In this document: positions 38,383 through 51,400 of the stretch, piece by piece
Layout: each line of letters begins with the position of its first letter
Position numbering within the stretch: position 1 is the first letter of the stretch
NCBI GenBank assembly: GCA_013398055.1
Contig: VZRS01014558.1
Location: 62,924 to 126,923 of the forward strand
DNA: 64,000 bases
DNA from: Ifrita kowaldi
Lineage: Eukaryota; Chordata; Aves; Passeriformes; Cinclosomatidae
Direction of reading: 5' to 3'
Notes under the pieces: generated by a model
What the model was told of the DNA's origin: nothing
What the model saw: only the letters and a program-made list of their open reading frames with translations
Databases searched by the model: none
Position numbers and translations under genes: made by a program

Positions 38383-38480
38383 AGGCCCTGATCCAGAGCA
38401 AATCAGTTGGAGTCCTTCTATTGAGTCCTCAATCAGCAGTGTAATCACTTTAGCATGTGTCAGGATTAAAACCAGCCCTC
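38383..38480. mobile_element. short CCTGATCC-type MITE-like fossil
   Basis: It opens with AGGCCCTGATCCAGAGC and continues TTGGAGTCCTTCTATTGAGTCC. This resembles a common amniote short element with GGGCCTGATCCA ends and an internal CCATTGA symmetry. The far end (GTCAGGATTAAAACCAGCCCT) is a poor match to the inverted terminus. Boundaries are approximate. It sits directly between two other fossils. Confidence 0.5.
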
Positions 38481-38487
38481 CAAATAA

Positions 38488-38742
38488 GACCATGTCTACA
38501 CTGCAAATGCCTTACTGATAAAGGAATACCAGCACAGTAAACAGACAAAGCATTCCTGGGGCGGTGTAAACTTATACTGGCAAAGCTGCTCTTTGTAGCG
38601 GTACAGTAAAATCATCCCCGCAAGCAAAACAAGCACCATTTTGAGGTATAATTGCATCTACATGTGTAGTGTTTGCTCACTGAGAGGTGTCAGTCTGACC
38701 AGAACAGCTGTGCTGATAGAAATCTGCAGCACAGACCTGGCC
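38488..38742. mobile_element. hAT-type MITE fossil with 16-bp inverted ends
   Basis: Left end GACCATGTCTACACTG (38488-38503) and the reverse complement of the right end (38727-38742) match at 11 of 16 positions. The interior carries TTATACTGGCAAAGC, TTTGTAGCGGTA and GGTATAATTGCATCTACA. These are decayed versions of the TATACCGGCAAAAG / GCATCTACAC words of amniote hAT MITEs whose ends read GGCCTGGTCTACACTA. The size of about 255 bp fits a nonautonomous element with no coding capacity. No clear 8-bp target duplication is seen. Confidence 0.72.
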
Positions 38743-41700
38743 TTATTTAAAAAGAAAAAAAAGTTTTAAGCAATTAATAACAATCAACATTGACTCTCTG
38801 GTCAAAGTGGTGTCAGTTTGTCTCTTCAGAGGTTTACACAAATTGGTTGATTTAAGAAAGAGAAAAGAAAGGAATTTAACATGGTTCCATGGACTTGCCT
38901 TGGCTGGTATTTCGAAGAGTGTAAAGCTATGGAAATCAGATCTACTGTGTGGAAACACCATTTCTGGACACAAAGCCAGGCTTTGTGAGTTTACAGCTAG
39001 ATTTTTCCAAGACCCTATTCAGCAAAGTCCTGTAGTCATAGCCTGCTAGTTCCACAGATGGGGGAAAATGGTGACGTGGAAGAGATCTCCCGCATGGCCA
39101 GCCTCCTTCCAAGGCCCTAATGACACACTGCCTCTTGCTGCAGATACAGATATCTTTGTATCACCTTCTGCTCTCAGAAGTGAGAGCTTGAGATTGGGGA
39201 AAAAAATAAAGGAAGCAGAATACTAGGAAGGTACAAGGAATACATATGCAAACAGCCAAAAACGAGGCAAAAACCTGTCTGGGAAAATTCTTTAGAGGGA
39301 AAACGATTCTCCTGAGAAGCCTTTGAAACACAAGAAAAATCGTAGCTTAGCCCAAAAAGTTCCTTTCCATCCTTGGACCACTGTGTTTGCTCCTATTTCC
39401 ACATTAGGTGCAATTCCTGTTTTGACAATTTCTTAAGATCCACTTGAATGGAACGAGGTTTGACTTGATGATGTGAGATCTGATAAAATTATGCGAGGAA
39501 ATCCTAATTTAACAACCAATCCCCTGAATCACATTTCCTTACGCCCAGCAGAATCTAATTGTGATAACCTAACAGGAGATGCCTCCTCTTTGCTCCTTTG
39601 CATGTGCCTAATGCAGTCACTGCTCTGCTGAGCCTCATGTTCACCCCTGACCAGTCTGCTGCCTCCACTCCCTCCTGCACTGATTCAACACAGGGTGTCT
39701 GATTTACTCCCCTCCTGCTCCTGGCCTCCTTCTTTGCTAGATTCTCAGCAGCCAAAAGGCTCGTTTCCCTGTGGTGTCTTTGCAGACACCACCTCTAATC
39801 CTTCATTTCTGTTATGTCCCCCTTCTCTATTGGGGTAATCTTTCCTAGTCATTGTTTTTTCATCCACTCAAAGACCAGTTTCATTTGCCTTTTCATTACC
39901 CTCCACCAATTTACAACTGGGGAACCTTTTCTGACACAGGAGCTGGAGAAGATATCCCAGTGATGCTACCACAGCCCCTTCTGACTCACCTAAGCACTGA
40001 CATTTCTCTTTCTGGGTATCTTACTGATACCCAGACTATCATTCTATGCCAGCGTAACTCACCTTTCCTTCCCTTGTTCCCACAAGGAAGAATTAGCTAA
40101 ATAAACAGACGAAACTAGAAACTTGGCAATCTCTTGTTTACTACAGACTTTGCCTCCTTAGATTCTGATTTTTCCAAATTGTCCTAAATTAATCAGGTAC
40201 AGACTACTTCTCTATTCCCGTACTCTAATCACAAGTGCTTGCTAAACAGCACTTCAAATTCTCTTCTTTAAAATACCACACTTCACTCCTGTGTGAAGCA
40301 CACAGCCCCCATTCCCTGGCAGAGACAGAGTCCAAACAACTACCCTGGAGGAAGATGAAAAATGAGATGACTCTTTCCTAGCTGTGCATACTTGAGAAAG
40401 AAATATGTATTTTCTTCCCTCCCTTTTGCCTTGCTGAGCATGTTGCAGTTGTGATGACACGTCGGAGGTGATTAGGCACTCAGTTTCGATGACACACATA
40501 ACTTATCCATGTGGCCAATAAAACCTCCACACAACACCTCCCCATCCACCTCTATAGATCCTCTTGATTCCTACCCCAGGCTTCAACACCCAGGAAAGTT
40601 ATTTATGCCTAAGTGAATTAGCTTGCTAAGAATTTCTTAAGTGGAGTGCAGTGAGCCAGCAGTTTTCTTCCACAAATGAGAAAATAAGTAAAGGGCTCTC
40701 AGAAATCAGTGCTGCTGAAAACAAATTGGCACTGCTAATTTTGGCCTGACAAGTGCACTAAGGATTCTCTACATTTCCCATACAGGTCAAGCTTATCGGT
40801 TCACACTTGTTAGTGCAAAAATCTCTTTTCCTATCTTTGTTTCTGCCACTTCTCTTATCCTGTCACTCTCCTGCAGTAAGTGCACTGGCTGGGCACTTCA
40901 GTAGCCATTTTTGCAAACACTCTTATTCCATTACAGAAAGATATTCACACGTGCACACAAATGACAGTAGACTTCAGTGTAGTGCTTATCACAGAGAAAG
41001 GACAAGACAGCCTAGTGTACCTACTGCATTTCATGCTGCCTTACACAAAGTGATCCCTTTTTCAGCAGCTTCCCTTCTGGAAGAGACAGGCAACATTTCA
41101 ATTGAATCTTTTGGAAAAAAAATTCTGCATGCAAAGGACAGACAGAGAGAGGGAGAAAAGTTATCCACTATGATGGATTAACTGCAAACGTAGCACCTGT
41201 AATTTCCTCTCACTTTTTGAGCCCGTGGGTCATGGACTTGACTGGAGTTGGATTGTCCTGTGTTTCAGGTTTGGGGTTGTTAACATTGCTTGACCGTGGG
41301 TGGAGCACACCAACCTGCTGACAAAGTTCTTTCCTTTCCAAAGCATGGAAAATAGAAACTAAAGAAACAAAACGTGGCCAGGGATTTTGAAGGGAGACAC
41401 CCTAATTTAAGAGGAGTGGGATTTGCAGATGGGAAGTGTTTTACTGAGTCTTATAACTCCTGGGAGACTGGATATTTGCTGAATCACACAGCAATGGGTC
41501 AAAGGGACTCTGCTGGACATAGGCTGAATTTGGTGCTGATCCAGCTGTTGCAGAACACTGCTTGCAGTCTCGAGGGAAGTACAGAACTGGTAGAAGGCTG
41601 GAGATGGAGAGCCCTGCTGGGAAGAGAGCTCTTCTAGGTACACAGGGATATTAGGACCATAGGCAGCACAGTGAGGGATCTCCATGGGATGTGGAAGCTT

Positions 41701-42835
41701 GCGTTACGGTCCCCTGGACCTCCTGAGTGGTAGGAGGGATTGTCTAAACCTCCACAAGTGAAAGAAAACCACAGAGGCAGAATCTGTGATGTTTTTCCTT
41801 CAAATTCAAATCATTCTATGGCCCACTTTTCCACTGAGTGAGTCAAAAGTGCTAACCACAGATCCCATAGGAAAGCAGAAGTCAAGGATTGGGCAAGGTG
41901 CTTTTCTGAAACTGATTTTAGCATTTCCTTGATCCAAAGCAATAATTTGAAGTCAAATAGAGGCATTTTTCTTTTTAAGTAATGAAAGTTTAACACTGGA
42001 ACAACTCATGGAGATTGCTGCTTTCCCATCAATACTCCTTTCTTTCCAATTTTTCATGCCCAGGGCAATGCCAGCAGTTGTCCTGTACTGTAGATTTTGA
42101 AGCTTGATAAATGGAAAGGTATGCAATAAGGTCTAGCTGGCATGTAGGCTGATTCTGTTTCTATATAAACACCCTATCAGTGCAATATGGATAGCTTTAG
42201 CATCTTTGATGCTCTCAGTTTTGAGGGCAGAAGGAAACATTGTCAGAAGAGAAAGTAAGGTTCACTCCATGTAATAGAAAAATTCAGTCTACAAGCCCAG
42301 GGAGGAGGAAGAATTATTGGTCTGCTTAATAAGCTGCTGAGATGTCCAGAGGATGTGAAACTTCTCTAAGTTCAAGATTCCAGTTCAGAGTATTTCACAC
42401 TTCACAATTCCCTGGCAGGCCAGCCTGTTTGCACAGACCCTGGCTGCTGGGATTCAACATCTCACATTAGACCATTTGGAATTTATTTAACACGTGTCCC
42501 ACAGAACGCAAGGCTTGCTTCAGAGGAATAGGCAAATCACTTGTAAGTGTGCATTTACAAGATCAGAAGTCATGAAAACCATGCTCACTGCTTGTCAACT
42601 TATTTAGGGGAAATTGTGTAATCAACTTAACATAGCAGTTATCCTTTACCTCGGAGGTCAAGCTCATTGTTCCTGTATGTCACCACACTCGGCTATTAAT
42701 GACTCAGGAGGAAACACATCATTTTTATTTAAATCAAGCTATACAAAGTGGGGTTAAGCCTGAATTCAGATATCTTCCCTTTCTTCCAGAGAACCTGAAA
42801 AAGTCAGATTTTCTCTAGTTTAATTCCCACCTTTT
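38743..42835. other. intronic sequence, no gene seen
   Basis: Mostly unique. GACCCTATTCAGCAAAG at 39011-39027 recalls the end of another amniote short DNA element, but only a fragment is present. A perfect hairpin lies at 40011-40035. Frames at 40807-41181 and 41374-41685 lack domains. Confidence 0.4.
40011..40035. other. perfect 10-bp-stem hairpin
   Basis: TCTGGGTATC (40011-40020), loop TTACT, GATACCCAGA (40026-40035). The arms are exactly complementary. No flanking repeat or longer stem suggests a microRNA precursor, so its meaning is unknown. Confidence 0.9.
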
Positions 42836-42902
42836 GGAGAAGAAAAAAAAGAAGAAAAAAGAAGAAAAAAAAAGAAGAAAAAAAAGAAGATAAAGAAAGA
42901 AA
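42836..42902 (+). repeat. purine tract of GAAGAAAA units
   Basis: Sixty-seven bases of only A and G except one T at 42891, built of repeated GAAG plus five to nine A. This is a degenerate simple repeat. Like other long purine runs, it may be length-variable. Confidence 0.95.
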
Positions 42903-45900
42903 TTTGAGTGAAGGTTACCTCCTCATCACAAGCTGTTAAGGAGACAGGTAGCTAAGCCATTCAACACCCTTTCTTTCATCTGTTCCTATGTTTTTCTCAA
43001 ACAGTTTGGATCCCACACTGAATTTTTGCCACTGGCATTTTCTCCTTCTACCTCCTGCATTTCATCTCCTGTGCAATTCATGGCAACTCATGAAACAAAG
43101 CAAAGAGAAAAAGTGATTGAGGGTCACTTTATGACTAGACATGATGTTCTCCCTCGTCCAAAGCCAGTAGACAGCACTTCTGGAAGACAATGTGAAAACA
43201 TCGTCATCCCAGTGTGGTGCCTGGAAACACACTGAGTCCTTCATACTCCGAGTACTGTTCATCCTAAAGGCCCCTCTGGATAGCGATCCAGCTCATTAAA
43301 TGAAAAGTACTTAAATTCTGGAAAGACATGATCACATTTTCCCCTACCAGTCCTTTCAAAACCTCATATCAAGTTATTGAAAATTTTTGTTAATAAATAT
43401 TCCAGAAAGCTGACAATGGCTTAGATCCCCTCTCCCCACCATGTCCTTCTTTACCTGGGCTTTCCCTGCTGTGAATGATGTTATGCCATCTCTGGGACTG
43501 TTTCAGAATCTGCCACTTTGGGATATCTCTTCTGTGCATTAAATTGCATGTGGTTACACTCCAGAAATGCATCCTGCCAGGTCAAGAGTTTTTCTTCCCT
43601 GGGAATTAATTATGAAAAGTCTTCATCTCTGACATGTACGGCTACTTCTTCTTTGCTGCCTACATGCTTTTCACTTTCCTGGTTTTTAATGGGTTGGAAA
43701 TGGCAACAAAAGAGATAATCCGCCTTTGTGGGTATTCCCATAATTAGCAACACGCACATCTGGATAGAGTTTCAATAGTCCACTGTTATTCAAACAATTT
43801 GTAATCACACAGACTGTGTAGTGAACCAGCAGACCGGAGCATATAGCTTTTCATTATTATGTGGTATACAGTACCCATAATACACAAATAAACTCAAAAC
43901 CTGCAGCAGCAACAATGACACATTCTGTGTGGCCTTATTCACCCAACAGCTCTCTAAGAAGTATTTATCGAAAAATGCAACACATCCACCAATTATTCGG
44001 GGTTGTAAGTGGGTAGGAAGTGTAGGAAAATCTTGCTGCATCTGTTCAACATTCTAAAAAGCCAAGTCCAGCAGCATTTACAGGATTTAAAAAACAAAGG
44101 CTATAAAAACCAGGAGCTCAGAGCTTAGCTATGTGGGTGCGCAGCACCACATAACATGTAACAGTAGTCGATTTTACAGGATATGTAACAATACACATCA
44201 GCATAGCCAAAGGCAGGATCAAGCCCTTAAAATTTTATATTGTGATTCGTGCTCAAAGATTTGTTTCAGTCTGGATGCCATGACTCATATTCTCCATTCC
44301 CCCAGTGCTTCATCCCCTCCTTCCCCACAACCCAAGCTAACTTTTTATTAAAATGCTCTGGATGCAGATTCGCTTGTTTAAGCCTGGTATTTATGGATTT
44401 CATCCTGCAACCTGTACTCACAGGAACTACTTACACAAGGACTGTGAGACTGGCCTGTCTGGAAATGTTTACTGCAGAAAGAAAAGATGTCTATTCCTTG
44501 GCTGAAGCCTTTTCCTTTTAATGACAGACTGCCCAGATTTCCTCTGCACGGGACTGACTAGGAAACATCTTCCCAGCTTGCTTGGCCCCTACACAGCTCT
44601 ACAAGCATCATATCTGATCCCTCACTGTATCACAGGACAGTGCTGAACCATTCTTAAGTGGTGTTTCACAGGTTTCAAAAGATATCTCTACTAGTTGTTG
44701 ACTACAAGACTTTATATTAAAAATTTAATCTCAGAAGAATATATGATTCACTTAGTCAGCAGTAGTTTATGGGGAAACAGCAGAGGGCTGTAGAAAATTC
44801 CAGTCTGAAATTTCTCTGAGTCAAGGTTTGTTAAAGGAGAGTACATATCAGTGAAATGTTTATTCAGAGAAAGCAATTGCCAAGTGGGTGAATACAACAT
44901 AATGATGGTTACCCTGGCACTGTGAGTCTGGAGTTCTCCCTGTGGCTCTTATTCATATTCTGTCTGAATCAAGGGCGTAATTTTTAATCTTTATACTCTT
45001 TTTCTTGACCATTTGTATAATACAGAATGATACAACAGTAACTGCTGGGTTACCTTTCTCCCCAAAAACCTGCTTTGCAACCTCTGCATCTTACCTGAAC
45101 AACACTGAGTTTGGGAGAGCTTGAGAACGTTTATTTATCACAGAAGGACTTTGGGTCCATGCTTGTTGGGGAGTCTCTTGGGGCTTTTGGTGACAAGACC
45201 CAAATAGAGATAGCATTGAGCTTTCCATCATGGCCTGCTGCTCTGGGATAAAGGATATTTCAGAGCATTCTAAGAAAAGTATTTCTCCCCCTGCACTTCT
45301 CCAAATTCTGGGAAATGCTTTTTGAATGATGTTATGTACATCAAGGATTGGGAAACTGGGTTACTGGGTAATTACCCATATTGATTTATCAAAACTTGTG
45401 TATTTATATGTTCCTTTTAAATATCAATTCTTCAACCACAACAGCTGATATTCACCAAAACCTGACATCTGCACACGGCACACATTCTGGCAACACAAAT
45501 CCACATGACAATTATCTGGATGTTTTGACTGGCTTCTAGTGTTACAGATCTAGGTGGCATTGACAATAGATGTTTTCCAGCCAATCCCACACTTTCTTAA
45601 ACCAAATATAAGCAAAGAATTCCTTCTCATATGTGACAACACATTCTTATTTCTCAAAGGTATTGTACAGCTACATTAATGCATAAGAAATGTGTTGAGG
45701 TGATGAGTTGAAAAACACAATGAAGGTGCCAATCAAAACTTAGAATACTGACAAACACTGAAGAAATTCAAACCTCCATACAAAAGCTGAAGCTCAAGAC
45801 CCATGTGAAATAAAAAAAATAAAAATAATGTAACATAACAAGGGTTATCTTTGATTAAAAATTACACTTTTTCTCATATGAAATCTGAGTTGTTTCATTT

Positions 45901-47724
45901 TTCTAAAGTAAAGTTACAATAAGCAATAAAATCTCTTCCACAAACCGCAGAGTAAGTTAATTTTGAATATAACTAAACAATATATCAGTGAAGTATTCCT
46001 TTCAGCTTCCTCGAGACTTGTATATTGCCAATTTATAATTAGTTGCAGATTTTCAATTACTTTCTAGCTAACAAAACAGTTTCATTTGCATTGTTTACTT
46101 GCCACTTAACTCAAATTGTACCCAAATTGGTTATTTTAAAATGTGACACAGATTTTCAGGGCCAAAGCAAATTCTATATATTTTAATGTAACAAGCATCT
46201 GTATTTCAGTCTTCAGTGATAAAAGTGTACAGGATTTGGCCAAAACTCAATCAACTCCATCACAATCTCAAAATGCCTCCTGTGCAATTTGTCAAAAGCA
46301 GATTTCTTGGCAACAACACATAAAACTGCAGCAACATATAATGAAGAACATAATCTCGGAAAATACGCAAAGTTTGCTTTGTGTACTAATTGAAACTGGG
46401 AAACCACTGTAGGCAAATTTAAATTCAACAGAAGATCAAAGAAATTAACCATCAAAATATCATTCTGCTACCGTGCTTAAATATAGTCCACTGCATTGAG
46501 TCTCATTCCTGATAGCCCCATTCATCAGGAGCATACGGAATTCAAGGTGCAGAAATTTGGGGGTAGAGTGACTAACTGGAGGGGTTTTATTTGGTGTTAT
46601 TCAGTACCAGGCAGACCTCAGCTAACTCTGTTACATGACACTCTTTATGATAATGCACCCTGCTATGAGATTCAAGAACTGGCTGTCTGCAGCAATATCC
46701 CGTGCCAAGAGATTCCTATTACCAAGGGAGAAAAGGGTTCTCCACTCCCTCTCCTGACACACAGACATTAAATGCAGGGGATTTTTGACTTCCAGGATAG
46801 CAAGTGCAAGCCTCTGACCAGCCTTTGTTGTAGTCCTCATTCTGTAATTGATCATCCTTCTCCTCCCCACATAAAATAGTCACAGGTTTTAATTTTTTCT
46901 CATCCAGAATTTCCCACTCAACACCTCTAATTGCTCTGAAAATTTGTCCATCTCTGCTAGATGCTGGGGGAAGACACCTGTTATTGGGGCCAGACAGTCT
47001 CTTGAAGATAAGGACACACTCAGCATGGTGCAGACTTTCCTATCTTTTTCTGCACCCGGAGGTGTCCTCACGGACCTGAGTGGGATAGCACCAGTGTCAC
47101 TCTCCTGATGAGTTATGACAGATTCAGGGCTTACAAGTTTGCTCTAAATGTATGCACATTTCTGTGATATATATTTCACCTTTTCTGTGAAAAATCTTAT
47201 TCAAAATTTTATTATCTGGACTAGTCCAGGTTTGCAGAGATGTTCTACAATTTCTCCTTCTCCTCCCCAGCCCTACCTGGGGCTAGAGCTGCCTTGGCCA
47301 TGGAGTGCCTTGATGCCAGCCCCAGCAGAGATCACAGCTCCACCGCGGCGAGGGCTGATTGCAGTAAACGGGCAGATATGCCAAGTTCAAAGGATGGACA
47401 AAACTCCCCTGGACATTTTAGACTGAAATTTGATTTTGTTCTTGGATCAGGGCTGATGTGTTTCATGAACTGCGCCGGTTTAGATTAGGTGGTGCAGAAA
47501 GCAGACCATGTTTTTTTCAGTGGAGAAGCATCTTTTGGGGGAAGTGTTATTGCTATTGTTCCCTCTATTTTCCTGTTTCTTCTCCTTTTGAATACAGCAT
47601 GACAGCACTAGAGCAGTCTCTATAACACAGATATTAACCTACAGTATTTCCTAGAGAATACTACTTAATCATATTCTATGCACAATAGCAATTTAATAAA
47701 ATATATATGTTAAAAATAATGAAG
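42903..47724. other. intronic sequence, no gene seen
   Basis: Unique AT-rich sequence. The perfect 14-base palindrome TGGGTAATTACCCA is at 45365-45378. TTATCTTTGATTAAAA near 45845 holds a TCF-like word. Open frames (for example 43026-44521, several) show no domains. Confidence 0.4.
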
Positions 47725-48178
47725 TCTACCATTCCTAGCCCCACTCCTGAACAGCCATTATTGTCTCCTTCCAGCAGCAAGAAATGGGCATTTAATCTTA
47801 CTTTCAACTTTCAGTCTTTAAATCAGTTTTAAATCCATGGCAAGACTTTACATCCTACCCCATTGTTAGCAAGATTCCTTAATTGCCTCCTTTAAAAGAC
47901 TTTATCCAACCCTTTTGAAAGTTTAAATAAATTATATCCACTGGTTCTCCTTTATCCATTATTTGTTAACTATTTCAAAGAAATCCGAGAGGCTATAGAA
48001 ATCGTGCTGATTTGTCCCCATCATATTATCCTCATCTAGGTCCTTTATAACTTGATCTTTAATCATTCCCTCAACCATATTTCTTTACAGCGAGGCCCCT
48101 CCCAGGTTTATAATTTCAGGGATCGCCCATAACACCTTTTTAAAAGGAGGGCAACAATGTTGATCACCCTCTGATATA
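47725..48178 (-). pseudogene. CR1-type LINE reverse-transcriptase fossil
   Basis: Three pieces of a CR1/L3-clade reverse transcriptase can be read on the minus strand in order, each in its own frame. GDP-stop-NYKPG at 48101-48130 corresponds to the GDPGNYRP motif. 47998-48078 includes DLDEDNMMGTNQHDF, matching the region before the QHGF motif. 47912-47959 reads MDKGEPVDIIYLNFQK, which is catalytic motif A; the usual sequence is YLDFxKAFD, and here the first motif Asp is Asn. Nucleotide similarity then continues to about 47725 (TCTTGCCATGGATTTAAAACTG, read with the strand). Stops and frameshifts between the pieces show it is dead. The 5' and 3' ends of the LINE are missing. CR1 is the main LINE family of birds and reptiles. 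Confidence 0.88.
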
Positions 48179-48384
48179 ACTTTTTTTTTTTAAAAAACAC
48201 GTGCTATCACCATTTGTCAGTTGCTCTGTTACCAGCCATGGTTGTCTCCATTTAAGGCCTCTAGGCTTGATTACCACATCTAGATATATTTAGGAACAAA
48301 TCTGGCAAATCTGAAAAATCTGCAACTGGTACAGACACCGCCAGCCCACTTTAGCAGCCAGAGCTGCCTGCAGTCCATTGGGGA

Positions 48385-48436
48385 CATCCCCACGGAACAT
48401 CCCTGTGGAACATCCCCACGGAAGATCCCTGTGGAA
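48385..48436 (+). repeat. four-copy 13-bp tandem repeat with alternating variants
   Basis: Units CATCCCCACGGAA, CATCCCTGTGGAA, CATCCCCACGGAA and GATCCCTGTGGAA at 48385, 48398, 48411 and 48424. The CCACGG and CTGTGG versions alternate, so the array probably grew by duplicating a 26-bp pair. It lies about 200 bases from the LINE fossil. Confidence 0.95.
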
Positions 48437-51400
48437 CTCTGCTCCTTGGTACTCTGCTTTCACCCCTGGCTCTCTACAGAGCTGAACACAGGTAACGTCT
48501 CCATCCTGGCATTCAATGGACCCATGCTTCCACTGAATGAGACAATCTCCTGTAACCCTGAACTACGCCCTTCCCCGAGGATCTGCTGTGGGATCAGTCA
48601 GCAACCAAGGTAAGCCTTGCAAAATTCAAAAGACAGTTGTCTCAGAGGCTGGTGCAAGACTGACTTTTGCAAGAGAGGAAAGTAACAGTGATACTGTATC
48701 ACATTCCCGACAAACAGCCAAATTTTTTCTTGAAGTTTAATTCATAAGAAAAATAAGCATATCCAGGCCTTTGTCAGAGAGTCAGTGGGGCAGCTAAATA
48801 AGGAAGCAACAAATGTATAATTCTTAAACTTTAAAATGCATAAGGCATGCAGATGCTATTTTGACAAGAGTGAAACCTAAAAACCTAGAGAGCTATTCCT
48901 CTTGACTTTCCTCCAAACTCATATCATTGCCATACAGATCCAATTATCTATTACAAATTAATTCTTCTAGTCCTTCCAGCACATTTTTTATCCCTTTGTC
49001 TCTGTCAGAACGCTGCTGTCACTACTTGCAAAGAAAACCAATGGAGGAGGTATTTCCCCATTGCCTAGTGATGCAAACAAATAATCTAGCTTTTCTACAC
49101 ACTCCTGCTCATCAAGCTGAACTGGGTTTGACAACTGGAATGTATTAATTAAACCCTTGCACATTTAAGGGGAAAAAAGTCACTCTGCCAAATAAAATGG
49201 GACAATAATGAGGACAGCATTGGAGCATCTCTACTGAAAACTTGCCACATTTCTAGACATGTATTCATTCACCCACTCATCCTTCCCCCTCCCCCAGCAT
49301 CACCAGTTTGGTATGAAGTTCGGAAACAAGGATAACAGCAAGCAGCACAGGAGACAAGCGGGCACAGTGACTATTTTTAAATTTCCCTTAGTAATGACAT
49401 GAAGAATTGGCTCTTTTTAAAAGGATTTAGTATTATTTCCTCCCTCTATTCTTATGAAGCAAAAGCGTAAGACTAAGAAAGGGGTCCATGCTGCACCATG
49501 CAAACACTCAGAATCAAGGCATTTACCATATGGGATCTCAACCACCCTCTTCTGGGTTTTACAAATTACTTCCACTACGGAGTGCCCCTTGCTTTTGTAG
49601 AGTAGGATGCAGCTGGGGAAAACACTGATTGAAGGCTCAGCTTCTACGACAAATGGACTTGGGGGCATGGCAGGAGGAGAGAGAATACTCCAAACTCCCT
49701 TTCCTCCTCTCAGGACTATGGGTCAGGACTCCAGTTTGCAGCTGCAATCCAGGCAAGCCCAGCTGCAGATGGTCACCAGGAGAGACTGGTGCTGTAGAAA
49801 AAGCCCTGTCACCACATTCTCTAAGAGCACTGCATGGCAGCGTTTTCCAAGGATAGCCTGGAAGGGAGAGCAAGGCACCAAACACTTGGAAACAACTAAT
49901 TGCTTGAAAGAGAGTGTAAACTTAATAAGTAGGCCACACAGATCACATCTTTACCACCAACACGTTGAACCATTTATAAAAAAGTTTTGTAATTCTGCAT
50001 AATTAAGTCTTTTAATAATGTAGATTTGAAGACTACAGAGCCACTGCACTTAAGGTTGATGCTATTTTAATTACATAGAAAAGAAAGACATAATTTGGGG
50101 AGAAACCTTGCAGTTTATTACATTTACTTCTGTCAAGTAACTTCTAATTGTGTGCCAAGGTGCCTGAGAAAAGTACTGTGGGTTTTTTGCCATTTTTAAA
50201 CAGCTTATGCCACTCAAAAAGGATTACTTCCTTTGTAAGTTGCTGTTTCAACTGAAAGGTAGCAATTAATTAAGCCATTTACATAAAACTGTCTTGGATC
50301 AGCTACCTACAAAGATAAAGGCTGAAATCTACCTTCTAATTGAACAAATAAAGTTTTAAAAATAAATATATGTTGGTAATTATCTGTAATAATACAAATT
50401 AGGAAATTTAGCTGATAAAATGGAATATGTCAGAAATTAAGACTAAATTCTTATCATCCAAATTGAATAGGAACAGTCTATCCAAAAAACATTCTTCTAA
50501 TTTATCTTTCATTTATTGTCCCTTTACACATCTTTGTATCATTTCATGTCTTGCCATATCACATGATGCAAATGGAGAGGAGGTGGAAAGCGTCTCTATT
50601 TCAAGGCATGTGCTTATTCTGATCAGGTTTTTTTTTCTTTCTTGGTTTGGGTATGGACAGGAGGGAAAGGAAAAACCTCTGTTTTTCACAAATTGCCATT
50701 ATACACAGCAGGAAAAAATAAATGACATAATTTAGCAAAATAACCTGGGGTACTTCAACACACACAATCAAAAGTAAACTGTTCATTTATCTAACTAACT
50801 GTATGCAATTGATATGAGTTCATAGTATACTAACACATGAAGCAAAATAAAGTAGGTGTGTCTTTTATTGCAATAGTTTTAACAGCAGAAACACAGCTTA
50901 GAGCAAAATCATGGTCTCTCTAGCATTTAACTACAGTCTATATTTTTCCCTCTATACTTAAAAGAGGAAATTGTACAAAAACATCTTATGCCAGTGGTGA
51001 AACAGATCTACACCAGAGATTTGCATTGCTGCAGCTACAGCAGCACAGACAGACGGACCCCGTGCAAAGTAATTTTTACATCCAGCCTCTAGCACAGAAG
51101 GTGGTTTCTCATCCTCCACCTGTGTGGTGGTTCAGCTGATTAATGGTCTCACTGTGACAGCTGTTACACATGCAAAACTTGCACTGAAGTGAGTGGTGGG
51201 GTTTTTTTGCCTGCATAATGACTCGAGGACACAATTCTGAGTCATATCACACGTTCTGAGCCAGGTCTCTTCCTTCCCTAATTATTGCATTCTTTGCTAA
51301 TGGATGGGATACATTTTCTTCCAATATGTCTCATCCAAGTGTTCTTCTCACACATAAATTAAACTTATAATACTAAAAACTTAATCTGGAGAGATTTCAT

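Noticed and set aside
42177..42230. CAGTGCAATA word, considered as a mir-130-type seed (a mir-130-family microRNA lies in a VTI1A intron in human)
   Set aside because: No hairpin of suitable length around it and the match stops after the seed.
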